This document shows positions 29,545 to 42,369 of a stretch of DNA of 64,000 nt, piece after piece. The DNA is from Eutypella sp. D-1 (taxonomy: Eukaryota; Ascomycota; Sordariomycetes; Xylariales; Diatrypaceae), in contig JAJTTP010000005.1 in NCBI GenBank assembly GCA_023313575.1, forward strand, positions 620,001 to 684,000. Reading direction: 5' to 3'. Below the pieces are notes generated by a model that saw only the letters and a list, made by a program, of their open reading frames with translations, was not told where the DNA came from and did no database searches. Position 1 is the stretch's first letter; each line of letters starts with the position of its first letter. A program made the position numbers and the translations under genes.

Positions 29545-32073
29545 AGGGATCCCGAGGAAGGGGCGACGGCCCGATCGTGGGCAGAGCTATGTTGCATCCG
29601 GGCGATGTGCCCGAGGCTGTGGACGATACCGGAATGAAAACCCCGTGCTGCAGCCGGCTCGTGGTAGACGAGCTATTACTTTGACATTTTACATATGCTG
29701 TCCAACTACCCATGTATCTAGTCACTCCCCGCAAACAAGAGCGAATATGGAGGAGGAGAGGAGACATAAAAAGCTGGATATCGAAACCGATGATGGGAAT
29801 TGCATACTTCCTAAGTAGACAGCTAAGCAGACCAACCATTCGACCACCCCACTGACTCTCACATACAACAACAACCAGACACTGAGTAGGGAAAAGAGAG
29901 TCCGCGGTCTGTTCACGATTTTATATTATAGAATTTAGTGTAGCGAGTAAAGCAGGCAAATGAATAAATTTCGAAAAGAAGACAAATGGGGGTTTTTAAG
30001 TATGGTTCGGAAGTGAAGCTATCGCCCCCGCCCACCCGTTCGCACTTTTAAGTTGGTGTCTATTTTCCGTGGTTCATGTGTTGACATATATCTCTCGAGA
30101 ACGAACTACCTGGAGCCATCTAAATAGGTAAGAAGCGTTGTGGTATACGATGTGTCTCCGTCGCTCGTACTTTATGGACAGATACACTTCCCTCCTCACT
30201 TACCCATAGCCACCACGTCCTAAGATAAAGCGACTATATCCTCAAAACGGTCTAACCCCCCCTTCTTTCTGCTCGCCCCACAGCACGTACCAGCCATATG
30301 GGATAGGATAGATCCATCCAGTGTTTGTTTTTGTGTATGTGTTGCCTGCGCAACATCCCGTGCAAGCAGAGCTAAAGCTAGAGGCTGGAGCTAGTTAGAG
30401 GGCAGAGAGAGAGCACAGCGCAGCATATCACATCACACCGCACACCGCATCGCGGGGCGGAGAGGGAGAAGGCGGGCAGGCGGGGCCCCGAAGGAAGGTT
30501 AGAGGGTTGCAGGCGACTAATAAGAGGCTATATATACACGAAGGACCCCACAACACAAGGAGGGTCCAATGACTTTCTCTGGATAGGCGGAGGGAAGTGG
30601 GTTTATGTGATATGTCTGCTAGGTAGTGTATGCATGTATGTGCTTAAGTTTTATATGTTTAGGTGGTCTGGTTTACACCAGTCCCGGTTGTTATGAGACT
30701 TACTAGTGAATAAGTCCATATGTAGTTGATGGGGTCACGATGTGTGCGGCATGCTATTGTTATCCCGCAGCAAACAGCGCCGCAGAACGACTCCCAGACG
30801 GACGGGAAACCCTCACCGTCTGTCTGTCTGCGCTTCCAGACCGGACAGGGCAGAGCAGGCGGACGCCTTGTGGCATCGCGGCTGGCTTCAGCTGGGCTTG
30901 TTGGGCTGAACTAGTTGCCCGCCCGTCTATCACGAAGCATGAGGTAAGTATACACGAGATTTCTATGTAGGTACAGCGGTAGGAGGTAGGTAGATATTTT
31001 TCTTAGGTTGGTGAGGGGCACAACGGGTGGATATGCTATGTAGGTTCCTATGTAAGGACTGTCGGGGCGGAGGTTACCGGGCGAGAGGTACCTAGCATAT
31101 GTATGTGATCATGCGGGTGCCTTATGTACTCGGGTGGTAACTACTTAATGTATTGGTTGGCAGGGCTTGGCAAGGGTTGTATGTACAGAGTGCTCCCGAG
31201 TACGGAGTAATAGCCACGGTCCCCGGCCTGTCATGTCCAGATTGGGGGGAAGCTTGTCAAGAGTGGGGCTACCATTTATGTCCATTTGGGCAAGGGGATT
31301 TTTTTTTTGTTTACTCTTGGCGCATAGCAACGGTTGGAAAACATTCCGATTTTGGGTTCTGCAAGCGTACTCTCAGCCACGCAACAGCGATTATCGTCAT
31401 CGTTAACTAGTTATTCAAGCAAATAGTGCGTCGCTTTGCGAGCAAGCTTGATTGATTATTCAACCTTACCTTATCTAACCACAACATATCTTGGTTTGCT
31501 TTGCTGTCTGACTTACAACATCCCATGGATGTCGTGAGAGACATATTGGACTGTATCGTACCTAATAATAACTAATACATGCGTTAACGATTTAACGGCG
31601 TGTATTACCACCACTCACAAATTTATCTACATTGGAATTCGAGGCGGGATCAGATCAGACATTACCCACCGCTCTGGTTACTCCCGGTTCGAAGCCACCA
31701 CCATCACTACCACTACCACTACCACTACCACTACCACTACCACTACCACTACCACCACGCGTGATATATGGTTGCACAGCATCGGCACCGATTTCCTAAT
31801 AATCGAGCCATTCCAGGTCACCTGTCGTCGGCGTATACCGTATCTTGTTCGAATGCCAATGCGAAAGGCCAACAGCCACGATAGGGGCGAACGGACACCG
31901 CAACCAAAAGAAGACATAACAATAATAACAGAAAATCATCATATCGAAACATATACCGACTAGCTAGCGGAGCGCGAGATACAAGAATAGTAATCCCAAA
32001 AAGAAGGGGAAACGACGAAGAGAGCATCCGCGAATCCCGGGGATTTGCTCTTGAAATCTGGAAGCAGCCCAAC
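29545..32073. other. 2.5 kb intergenic region with a CACTAC microsatellite
   Basis: This region lies between psd2 and the ADIP-like gene. It contains purine-rich and AT-rich stretches and the array at 31705-31756. Short frames show no family signature and I see no gene. Confidence 0.5.
31705..31756. repeat. (CACTAC)n hexanucleotide microsatellite
   Basis: About eight or nine tandem CACTAC units are visible. They lie roughly 320 bp upstream of the ADIP-like start codon. Translated on the minus strand the array reads as poly-Val, which is not evidence of a gene. Confidence 0.92.
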
Positions 32074-35000
32074 ATGATTGACTCGGAGAACCTCCGCACG
32101 GCCTCGCTGTATATCAACAACCAGCTGCTGTCGCGTGGCCTCCTGCGCGATGGCCAGTCCATCGACTTTGCCGACCCCTCGAGGGGCTGCGGCGATGGCG
32201 GTGTCGAGGCTACTATGGGAAAGGTCATGAGTGTCGTCAATGATCTGATTTTAAGACGAGACGTACGTTGCTCCTTTTACTGCCTTTTTCTTTTTCTTCA
32301 CTCTTTTGCTATCTTCCCACTACCACCCACACACACAAAAGAGTCCACCTCATAGGCCGTAACAGCAATGTAGCTAACTCCTAGTCCCTTGAAACAGCGC
32401 GACGCAGAACACCGCGAATCCCTCTCATCAACCCTGCGCACGGCGCGGACGGACCTGCAGCGGCAGGCGACAGAGCAGGCACGGCAGGCCGAGCAGTTGG
32501 AGCGCGCGCAACAGCAGCTCGAGGCCTCGGAGGCACGGGCGCGCGCCCTCGAGGGCCAGCTGCGCGCGGCGGAGCGCGGCGCCCAGAAGCTGCGGGACGA
32601 GGAGCAGCGGGCGCGTTCCCTCGCCGCCCAGACCCGCGCCGCCTGTGCCCGCGACCTGCGTCGTCGCGACCGCTTGGTAGAGGACCTCCGCCGCGCTGTT
32701 GTCGATGCCGGCCGCGTACGCGGCACCGCCCGCTCCACCGCCTGCGTCACCAGCATCACCATCTCCGAGGTCGGCGCGCCGGGGTCGGGACCGCGGTCGC
32801 AGCCCGCGAAGAGCGCCGGTGTGGCGGCGAGGAACAGCGTAGCTAGCAGAGGAAGCAGGGGCAGCGCCAGCGGCGTCGGTGTCGGCGCTCCGCCCGGCGC
32901 CACTGATAACGAGGAGTACAGTCTCAGCCTCGAGACCAATGAGTTCCTCACCCGCCTCGCCAGCGGCCTCAGCGACGAGAACGAGGGTCTCCGCGCCCTC
33001 CTCGGCCGTACCGTCGCAGGGTTAAGGGAGATGAGCGGCTTCGAGCCGCCCGCACCACCGCCCGCCGCCACCGCGCACTCAATGACGACCACGACGATGA
33101 AGGGAGAGGGGAACAGCATCCTCGGAAACGGCGAGGCGGGCGGCGTGACGGTGTTAGCAACGGGGGCGCAGATGATGCGGACCGCGGAGGAGCTGTCGGC
33201 GGACCTGGACGCAGTGCTCGAGCACCTGCGAACGATCCTGACGAACCCGTCCTTCGTGCCGATCGAGGAGGTCGAGGTCCGCGACGAGGAGATCACGCGC
33301 CTACGTGCGGGTTTCGGCCGCCTCGAGGCCCGCTGGCGCGACGCCGTCCTCCTCATCGACGGCTGGCGTCGCCGCATGGGCTCCGGCGGCCCCTCCGTTG
33401 ACGTCGACGAGCTCGGCAGCGCCGGCCGCCTGCTCAGCCCCGTTCGCGTTAGGGAATTCGCTGACGTCGCCTCCGTCGGGGAACGCGGTTTCCACCCCGA
33501 TGACGAAGGGGCCGAGCCCGAGGCCCCGAGGAGGCCCACGAGGCTCTCTTGCGTTCACGAGGAGGACGAGGAAGAGGAAGAGGAAGAGGACGCACGGGTA
33601 TCAAAAGTCAAAGAGGAAAACCAGAAGCACCGGTTATATCAGGGGCGGGGACAAGAAAGGACATCACAAAATGTCAGGACAACGAGATCACCTAGCCCCG
33701 CGGAGTCCCTGCATCTGGTCCCGGCACCTGATCTGGAGCCGGCGAAGGGGGCAGAAGAGGAAGATATCGACGGCGATGAAGATGATGTCGACTCGGAATC
33801 GAGTAGCATATTTGAGGACGACATTGACCTGGACGAGCTCGAGGCCGAGGCGGAAGAGCCCAATGTCCAGGTCCTTCAAGAGTCTACATGGCAGCAACGG
33901 ACAACAGAGGTGTCTTCGGACTCATCGCCCCCGCTCCCGGAACCTCCGCAGCTGAGTCCGCTGAAGGACTCATTCTCCTCCGGTAATAGGGGGCTCTCGC
34001 CACAGCACCACCGCAGGGGCCCTGGTGACTTCACTACGATCGTCGAGGAGAACACCTGGGACCTGGCTGCGGATGCTGCTGCTACCGCGGCCATGGAGGC
34101 CGCACCTGCCGAGGATGATGAGGAGCAACCGCCCGTGCCCCCGCCACACACGGTCGATTACAAGAGGCGGTCGCAGCAGGACGTTAGCGACAACAACAGT
34201 AACAACAGCAACAGCAAGCCGAGCACCGGGAGGAGAGACGGCAGACCTAAGGCGTCGGAGCTCCTCTTCTCGGAGGAGTCGACCATGTATGACAGCCCGC
34301 TGTTCGGCCGGTCCGGCGAGAAGCCGTCCATGTCAGACCCGACGAGGAAACTGTTCGCGTCGAGGCCCTCTTCCCCGCCCAGACTGACCATTGCGACGTC
34401 GCCGAGGAAGGAACGCCGACTTCTTGGCGACCAGCCTAAGTCGACCCCCGGTTCGCCGATTAGGACCAGCGCCGGGTCCCCGACACAGGCTTCTAAGCTG
34501 GCACGCTCGAATCCGGAGCCGGTGCCGACATCGCCCAAGCAGCAGCAACACCAGCAGCAGTCTAATCGGCAATCCCCCGTGTCCACTGTCACCACCAGGA
34601 CGAGGAGCAACAGCGCGAACTCGAAAACGGCCGCTAAGGGCGCACGATCGAGTACCTCGGGTTCTGGTCCGACGATCATTCCGGTCTCGAGCAACAGCCC
34701 CACTAGAAATGGGAATGCAACTACGCCCCCGCGGAATAGCAGTGGGAACGGCAACAGCGGCGGAAGCTCGCGGCTTCCGCGGCGAAATAACCCCCCGTCG
34801 TCTCAGAAACAGGAGCAGCAGCAGCGGACTCCGCTCACCATGGAGACCATCGCCGCGAAGCTGGCTGCCGCCGAGCGCGAGGCCGACGCTGCGCGCGTGC
34901 GGGCCAAGCTCCGGGCAGCGAGACTTGGGAAGCGGGGCGGTGCTGCCAACAATGCCAACAAGGATCCCGCTTCGAAGAGACAGAGCGCCACCGGCTCTGC

Positions 35001-35439
35001 TACCACCACCAAAGCACAGGCACAGCCGCAAGAGCAGAAGCAGGATCCACAAGAACCGCAGCAAGAACAAGACCGGCAGCCGAAGGCGAAGAAGCAAAGC
35101 CCCGTGAAGCCGGTCCTTGAGGACGTCGACCCCGTCAAGAAGGACATGAAACGGAGTCCGGTGGTGACGGCGGCGGCGACGCGGCCGCGCCGGCGCGTGA
35201 GCAACTACAACCGCAGCGGCCACGACGACGAAGCGGACGAGCTGGCGAACAGCCCCGTCCGCGACCAGAGCCCCGCAGCCGGCGAGCTCGTGGTGCCGAA
35301 GCGCAAGCGCGACCGCAGGACCAGCGCCGTGGCCGCCGCCTCCGCCCGCCGCGCCTCCCGCCGCCGCAGCACTCTCAGCCCCTGGGAGCTCGAGAGCCTC
35401 ATACAGGGCAACGTGGGGGTCGAGAGTCCCGCCCGGTGA
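32074..35439 (+). CDS. ADIP-domain (afadin/alpha-actinin-binding, SSX2IP/Msd1-like) coiled-coil protein
   Basis: Two exons, 32074-32262 and 32398-35439, join in phase 0 across a 135 bp intron (GTACGT donor, TAGCTAAC branch, CAG acceptor). They give 1076 residues. The conserved N-terminus (ENLRTASLYINNQLLSRGLL, then VVNDLILRRD-RDAEHRESL) is the ADIP family signature. About residues 60-170 form a strong coiled coil rich in Arg, Glu and Ala, ending in AQTRAACARDLRRRDRLVEDL. A second helical part lies near 285-400. The rest, about 650 residues, is disordered: acidic stretches, Gln and Ser-Pro runs, then basic KRKRDRR near the end. ADIP relatives anchor microtubules at centrosomes or spindle pole bodies. 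A related fungal protein is described as the NIMA-interacting protein TinA, so a spindle-pole role is likely but inferred. Only the N-terminal third is well conserved. Confidence 0.8.
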
Positions 35440-36488
35440 TGATGATGCATACCCCCTGTCGGTACGGGTGTAACAGTGCCGCTGAGAGAGTTAATGGCGC
35501 AACTTTCTTTTTTTGCTGCTGCCCAAGGCTCGAGACGCCACCGTTACTCTTTTGCCTGGTATTCCGATACACGGGACCAGGCCAGGGGCAGCTCGCGAGG
35601 ATTCCCTTGCCTTTCTCATTCTCTTCTCTTTTTTTCCCCCTTTCTCCTTTGTCCTTTCCCTTCCAAGAAACTCTTCCATTCCTTCCATATGCTCTTTCCT
35701 TTCCTTTGTTCTTCCTGTCCAAAATGTTACGAATCTCATGACCAGCTACTCTCGGGTACATACGTGGGGGGAAAAGAAAAAAGAAATCACACAGAAGAGG
35801 GGACGGAGACACCAAATGTTGCGTGCGTTTTCTAGAGAGGGTTGCCGCTAGGTTGTTGGATCTGCATAGTAGTAGGGGTCGAGGGCTTTTTCTGTTTCTT
35901 GTCTCTCTCCCCCCTCTTGCTTTTTTTCATGATGATGACGAATGAATGAAGCAACCTAGATAGTGAAGGGTGTGTCTGGTTGTGGTCATAATACCCCTCC
36001 ATTCTCCTCCCCCGGCCCGGCCCCTTGGTATGGAACCGTTTATGCCCTCCCTTGGGCTGCGCGCTAGTTAGATAGATATATGATACGACGTAACGATTAT
36101 GAATAAAACTGGCTTCAAAACATACTGACTTCATATTAGCGATATTACATATGAACACCGAGTCGAATATATCACAAGACGGGATAAACTTGCCATTTCT
36201 CACGGCAGCATTTCTTTCCATGCTCCAGAGACCACGTCGGACGCACTTCTCACGATGCACTTGGGAAAGACATAGTAGGCTTTTGAATGAAACAGCTCTA
36301 CCTGGGGTTTAGTAACATAGTACGAAAGACATTCGATGAAAGCTGCGTAGCAAATCTAATAAACAGGAAAATACAACGGCAGCCCATCTCTGCATTTAGC
36401 CACCTCATTCAGCAATTCTCGACCGCCCGAGGTCGCCCCTACAAACGGACGAATCCAGCCTCCCAATACAATGTCCCGTAGCAGCGGG
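35440..36488. other. convergent intergenic region, no gene seen
   Basis: About 1 kb between the convergent ADIP-like gene and the first CX2C-module gene. It is pyrimidine-rich near 35600-35700, and base composition shifts to AT-richer sequence from about 36 kb. Open frames here are low-complexity translations. Confidence 0.55.
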
Positions 36489-37868
36489 TCATGGGGCCCG
36501 TGACTCCGCCGCTGCCTTACGCATCGCCTTATCCTTCCGCATTATCTCCCGTTCTGCGTCATTGGCCTTTCGAAGCAAGTACCTCTTGTATGCCTTCCGC
36601 TCGTTGTAATTGTCTCTCACCACTGAGAGGTACCTTTCAAGCCTGACGTCCATCCTCCCCTGGGCCTCCTTCGTTATTCTCTTCCCCGTCTGAGCCATCT
36701 CCTGGCGGCAGCGGGAGCAAGCCATGAGGTGCATTCCGTTCCCCTTCGGGGTCTCGTAGTTGCGCCCCGCCTTCCAGTACAGGCACATCTTACACACCTT
36801 CCCGAACTTGTCCTTCCGTTCCCACTCGTCCACGCACTCGTTGCAGTGCTTCGAGGGGCCCCAGAACCTCTCCCGGTAGTATCTGCTCGGAAGCATTTTC
36901 ATGCAGTTCGGACACATCGTTGTTTTTGGCTTGGGGGAGGGGGCGGGGGCGGCTTTGGATACGGTGATTTTGTTCTCCATTGAGTCTTGGCCTTCGTCGT
37001 CCGAGGCGAGAGACATAGGGGCGGACACGTTATCAGATAGATTTTGGCTCGATTGCTCAGCTGACTGCGGAGAGTCCTTTTGTTCTGGCTGCTTGGAGAA
37101 GTCTTGATATGCTTCGTGAGAGGGCTGCTGATCACCCTGCTGAGCCTGCTGTTGAGGACTCTGTGATTCTGGCCCCTGAGAAGATTTTTTATTCCTCTGT
37201 TCAAAGGGCTTCCCATACATATTTGCGTAAGCTTCCATGTGTGCTTCTTGGTATTGCGGCTTGTATGGGTGCTTGTTGGGCTGCTGAGCTGGTTTATGTA
37301 TCCGAAGACCTTCTGGCTCGAGCCGGTGCTCATATGGTACATACTCTACTCCGGCCCCAGTACTGCCATAGGTGACCATTGGCGTAGCAAATAGGACATT
37401 GTTGAGATGTGCTGAACGACTAACACCCTGGGCATCCACATATACGGGGTCATCGCTCTCTTTGACTACATTTGGGTTAGCTACTATACTCGGCGACATT
37501 CTGTAGAATACCATCGGGAACTTACCGATATCGTGTGGTGGTGCCTGATCCGGTGGTGAGGATACGCCTTCGGGTTGCCGAGTTCCGGTGAAGGACTGGT
37601 CGATATAGGCCCTGTCCGGCACTGGCCCCTGACCGGATTCTGGGTATATGTCTTCATGTTGCCTAATTTGATAATAGATCTGTTCCCCATGAACTTTATA
37701 TTGAATCGACAGCTGGGTCGTTTGCTCAAACATGTTTTCTCGTGGTCCTGTGTCGGCGAACGGCCAACCTTCATACGATCTGTGCTGAGTTGGCATCTGT
37801 TCCGGTTGCTGCCGCGTCTCTTCGGAATCGCCCAAAGCCGGGTCTATATTGTCGCTCATGTTACCCAT
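36489..37868 (-). CDS. CX2C-module protein 1: disordered N-terminus, Stc1-like eight-Cys zinc module
   Basis: Intronless frame of 459 residues. Residues 1-310 are polar, Gln/Ser/Pro-rich and probably disordered. Four CX2C knuckles follow: Cys319/322, Cys342/345, Cys359/362 and Cys384/387, with spacings X19, X13 and X21 between pairs. The first reads CPNC-MKMLPSRYY, the third CKMC. This is enough for two zinc ions. The layout resembles the Stc1 domain, a LIM-like fold that in fission yeast links RNAi to the CLRC methyltransferase, but I could not align it formally. The C-terminal 60 residues are a highly charged, helical Arg/Lys-rich tail. Two smaller relatives lie 3.8 and 5.6 kb away on the other strand. 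Function is unknown; nucleic-acid or protein binding is a guess. Confidence 0.75.
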   Translation of the reverse strand: MGNMSDNIDPALGDSEETRQQPEQMPTQHRSYEGWPFADTGPRENMFEQTTQLSIQYKVHGEQIYYQIRQHEDIYPESGQGPVPDRAYIDQSFTGTRQPEGVSSPPDQAPPHDIGKFPMVFYRMSPSIVANPNVVKESDDPVYVDAQGVSRSAHLNNVLFATPMVTYGSTGAGVEYVPYEHRLEPEGLRIHKPAQQPNKHPYKPQYQEAHMEAYANMYGKPFEQRNKKSSQGPESQSPQQQAQQGDQQPSHEAYQDFSKQPEQKDSPQSAEQSSQNLSDNVSAPMSLASDDEGQDSMENKITVSKAAPAPSPKPKTTMCPNCMKMLPSRYYRERFWGPSKHCNECVDEWERKDKFGKVCKMCLYWKAGRNYETPKGNGMHLMACSRCRQEMAQTGKRITKEAQGRMDVRLERYLSVVRDNYNERKAYKRYLLRKANDAEREIMRKDKAMRKAAAESRAP

Positions 37869-40800
37869 TGCTGGATAGATGACGAGGCCTGAATCAAAGA
37901 GCGATAGTATCGAAGTGTACTGTGTCGTAATATGTGTACGAGTCTACAATTCTGATGGTCTGGAGAATGAGACCCGACATATTGCGAATGCTGGCTTTAA
38001 ATTATCGTTTCGGTTGGCGCAAGTCATTATGTGCGAGGTAGCCCTGTCATTAAGCCTCGTTACCGCGGTTTTCATGTCACAATGAACATTATTCAAACTA
38101 GTTACATGTACTACCAATGTAGGCGAGTTCTATGCCGACCGGTGGGAAGGTCCAGGTTCTCTCACAGTCTAGATGATGTTGTACTGTACGGCGTAAGATG
38201 TACTACATGTACTCGGTTTTGATAGCATGTTCTTTGATACTAGGCGCTATGTCTATACTTGACTGGAGGGAAACAGATCTTCAAAGAATGGCATATTTGG
38301 GCAATCAAGTTTGAGCCTATGCAGACTGCTACCACATCTTTGTGTCCATAATGATAAGTCGATCTATCGCTTCTAATGGAGGTGGCTGGCCAGGTCTGGC
38401 TGAAAAGAAGGTCATGGTTCAACATTGATAATGGGTGAACTAAAGCATTATCGCAATGCTCTTCGATTGTAATATATCGTCGCTAATATACTGCTTCAAT
38501 CATAATTGCGTACGATGGTCAATGCATTTTGTGCTAAAACGTAGTGTTCAAATCTGGAATAGAAACGGTCATTGCTTTCCGATGGCATACAGGATATTCC
38601 TTGGTAACGAGTAGAATGTTTCTGTTTGAACCCTGGAGACAGTTGATACAAAGGCGAGGTTTGTTCATGCTGTTATTTCACCTTCCCGTCCTTTGTCGAA
38701 TCTCTTTATGAAAGTTGCGTCATGTGAAACATTCCTTCTCAAGATACCGGTGAAAAAAATATCTTTCAATGTTTGCGAACGCCCCCAAGTCACCTATCCC
38801 AACGTACGATCGCTTCTGCTTGTTTGATTTTGCGGGAGAATCAAGCCGCCCTCATGTTCACATCACGTCAATGTAACACATGATAAAGATCTATCAGAGC
38901 TCGGCACCGGCCTCGGCTTCCGCACCGAAAATAGTGGAGTACTCATCGTGATCGATATGTGGCAAGAATTACGGGGCCGATCGACTAGGAACTAGGACCG
39001 AGTGATCGGGGCCTGGCTCCTTGGACTCGGATGAATGTGATGAGATTGAGTACTCCTGAAAATTCCTAGACACCATTACAAACAGTATTATAAACTGTAC
39101 ATTACTACTTAGCATTTGAAGCCTAGCTCTGCGTTAAGTCACGTCACAGAAGATAGGAGAATGATCGGGAAGATGAGTATATCAAGTTGGGCGCCTTCGA
39201 CTATGTGGCCAGGAGCTCTTCATCAAGTTTTCGGGGTCTGGTACATACGATTGCAATATGATCCTCATTGACACATTCCAGTGTCACGTGACGCTGGGAC
39301 AGGGGAACTAGTTGCGACCCTTCCCCCTTAAGCATAGGCTACGGCAGGCTAGGATTATCTATAAATAAGGGGCTTCGCCACCCGTGTACTTAGAAAGGGG
39401 GCAAAGTCAAATACTATTCGGCCACTACCTATACTATAGAGACCTCGCAGTGGCCCTCTGGCTTCTATCTCTCACTCTGTACCCAAATCCACCGACATCC
39501 AGTAAGGGCTTGAAGTTACCTTGTGTCAAAGTAAACATAAATGCGGTCACATTGAGCCTCGTCGTAATGGTGCCGGGCTATGATTTCACAAAATAAGGAA
39601 GAAGACTCTTAGTTTACTCTTGCAATGGCTGGGTATGCCTGAAGACAGCGTAGAATACTGTTCTTTTGATATAGGAGAATAGTATTTCACTAACAAGCCA
39701 CTAGGAAATTTGAATACGGGATGTGTCGCCCTTATGAGCAGAAAGAGGTTATATCACGGCCACTTAAGCCTCACTCAAAAGGGGCTATTCTACAAGGGGT
39801 AATATCGGATATAGGCGATCAGATGGATCGTATCTCCGTGGATCGCCAGGGTATATATAGGTCATGGGCATCCCTATTCCGTATCTAGAAGATAGTCTTT
39901 ACTCTTTCATGTCAATCTATGATCTACCCACCATACTATATTCGGTCTGTGGGCATGACAGAACAGAAGCCTTGCCAGCGAACGACCCAAGGGTTAGTGT
40001 TTGCGACGCAGAATCATCATTATAGAGAGAATGTCAATGGATTGGCTGCTACGCTATATCGACTGACGGAGAATGCGCTGCGATTTGGAAACTGAATTAA
40101 GATTAATCGTACTCACCATGGGGCATTATCTCGAGTATGCTCACGGCACAGAGGGAAACGCTCTTCAAGCTACATTTCACGAGGACTAGCATGGGGACCG
40201 TGTCTGTAAATCCGAAAGCGCATCCCCAATCTACCGTTTCCCGAACCTATTTCAGGGTATGTGAGATATTCCTTTATCAAGCATGGCAGAGTTTTGTCCA
40301 ATGAACCACAAGAGCGAGGGCTATTTCAGACGCCCTTCTACCTGAGCTAGCATGGGAGGTTCTCTTTCGACATCTTTACGGTGATGTCTGCCTGTCGTCC
40401 CCCTCTATTAATAAGTGATAGGTATAGTCATCAATTCATAAAAGGTCCAACGTAAGAGAGCCTAAGTGAAATGCTTACCCAAATAGCCGTTAACCGGGAC
40501 CTAAATACAGTATATCGTCGTATAGTTTGCTATTCACCTTTAACCAATATCATAACAGACTGGCGCGATCTGAAGCTGATCAGTTTTGCTAAGCTGTATG
40601 AATTCCGTCGTCCCTGAGGTATAATTAACATCAAACGGCAACGTTATCGTCCAGCCCGAAGCGGAAGAACAACGGATCAATGGGCGAGGACGAGGGGAAC
40701 AAGATCCTGGTTTTGCTAGGTAATACTCTGTTGAGAGACTCCGAATGAATTAAGTGGCTTGTGTTCGGAGAAGCTGGTTGTAAGTGTAGATAGTTCAAGA

Positions 40801-41645
40801 AGGCAGAGATTATGCGATACAGTTGATTGTTTGAGCGGTCAATACGTCAGAGGCGTACGGTGCTGTCCAATAACCCTGGGTTTGTTGCTCCATTCTTAGA
40901 TCCCTGCAAAAGATTTTAGAGTCTCAAGTATTAACAATGGAACATCAATCTTCTATATGACTTCGTACAACCTATGGCAAGTGATCTCATTGATAATTAT
41001 TTCTTTCCAGTTTTTCGTCTAAGAAGAAGACCGGTGTAAATTTGGTATCACTTTGAAGAAAACTCTGTCGTTCACCACGTAGTTCCCGCTCGCTACATTA
41101 CATACGGGTTTGTCATCATGGGTTTAGGCATCATAGCATAGATTTTGTTTGCTGCGATGGGTGTGGCAACTAGTATCCTGGAAAGTGCTCAGCCGACAGA
41201 CACATTCGGACGCAAAAAGGTGTTTAAATGCAATAAAGCAAAGACTCGGTGAACCGTCGGCTTGCTTCTATGATTGGCTCGAATTCCAAATGGAACTAAC
41301 CTTGCGAGCGGAAAACGAAACAATCAACTTTGAGACCTAAATATACAGCCGCTGAAATAGAAGGTCTACCTGGCTGTCGAATAAAACACTATATTACACA
41401 GGTGTTATGTGTCACAGCTGCCACATTTCTCAATAGACAGCCGGGGAAAGCTGTGTGTATGGGATGGACTAGAATCTAACCGATGTACCATGCATTATCA
41501 TGAGTACCATAAATAATGGTGCTGCCTCCTGCTAATCCCAAAATTCCATTCTACCCAAAAGCCAAGAACAGTATCTAAGAACTGGTGGAAGTGAACTATG
41601 AAGACCTACTAAACTCAACTCCATCCACATCCTTTTCTACCGAAA
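37869..41645. other. 3.8 kb AT-richer intergenic region between divergent CX2C-module genes
   Basis: I could assemble no gene here. A TATA-like TATAAATA at about 39360-39367 and TATATATA near 39850 are not followed by a convincing coding exon. A 63-codon frame at 41149-41340 has no recognised features. Dense stops in all frames suggest either true spacer or decayed sequence. I saw no terminal inverted repeats. Confidence 0.5.
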
Positions 41646-42369
41646 ATGCATCCAAATCGCAAAGAACCCAAGTATGGGTCCTCGGAATCGGGACAGCCGC
41701 CGCAGCAGCAGCAGCAGTGTAAGTATTTCATCCGAGATGTTAATCTACTATAATTGGCATGTTGGCTAACACATACTGTAAGTCAATTTCAACAGTCCAC
41801 TGAACCAAGACTCCCCCTTCGTCTACGATGATTGGGTACCATCAACAGTGTTGCTACCAGAGCACCACAATAATATCTCGACAATTGTCCAAGATAATCA
41901 ATCATCTCCCATCGTACATCATGACACGACTTCCATACAACGATTCGCACCTATGGACCGAAGTGGCATCGCACTTGCCCAATACAGTCAAAATAATGCC
42001 TATGTTCCTGATAACGAGGGGTCCGAAGCACTGGCTATTCCAACGAGCCAATCAGCCGTTCAAGCACCACCGGCCAGACGAAGATCTACGATACGTAGAA
42101 AGAAATGCGATACCTGCAGAAGAATGCTTCACCCCGAAGATTTCTACAGGTGGCAGCCCCGCCCTGCATATAAACCCAGCGAGTGGCGGAATTCTAAAGA
42201 TTGTAAGGAATGTATCCCCGACAATTATACGGTATGTAAAATGTGCTCACAAGCCTGGCCGGACGAAAGTCAGACCGATGGGAAGTCGGGAATCAAATAC
42301 GTGAACTGCCGTAACTGTCGAAACGTGACCAACGAACGGTACGCACGCAAAGCGACAACAAGGAGATAA
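41646..42369 (+). CDS. CX2C-module protein 2: small Stc1-like eight-Cys zinc protein
   Basis: Two exons, 41646-41718 and 41783-42369, give 219 residues. The 64 bp intron has a GTAAGT donor, a GCTAAC branch point and a TAAG acceptor. The nearby CAG acceptor at 41795 would hit a stop at once, so the upstream one is chosen, and the next paralogue uses the equivalent site. The N-terminus MHPNRKEPKYGSSE resembles that of the third gene (RKEPK-GSS). After a polar linker come Cys133/136, Cys165/168, Cys176/179 and Cys200/203, spaced X28, X7 and X20. Motifs CDTC-RRMLHPEDFY and VCKMC echo the first and third genes. The tail is Arg-rich. No signal peptide or membrane segment is present. The function is unknown; resemblance to the Stc1 domain is by cysteine spacing and by the Phe/Tyr after the first knuckle. 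Confidence 0.75.

Noticed and set aside
31678..31917. 79-codon minus-strand frame with a poly-Val stretch
   Set aside because: It is the translation of the CACTAC microsatellite, not a gene.
32298..33539. 413-codon minus-strand frame
   Set aside because: Antisense shadow of the GC-rich coiled-coil part of the ADIP-like gene; Arg/Ser low complexity.
41149..41340. 63-codon frame in the AT-rich island
   Set aside because: No homology recognised, no splice partners and no supporting context; it could be a relic but I cannot support it.
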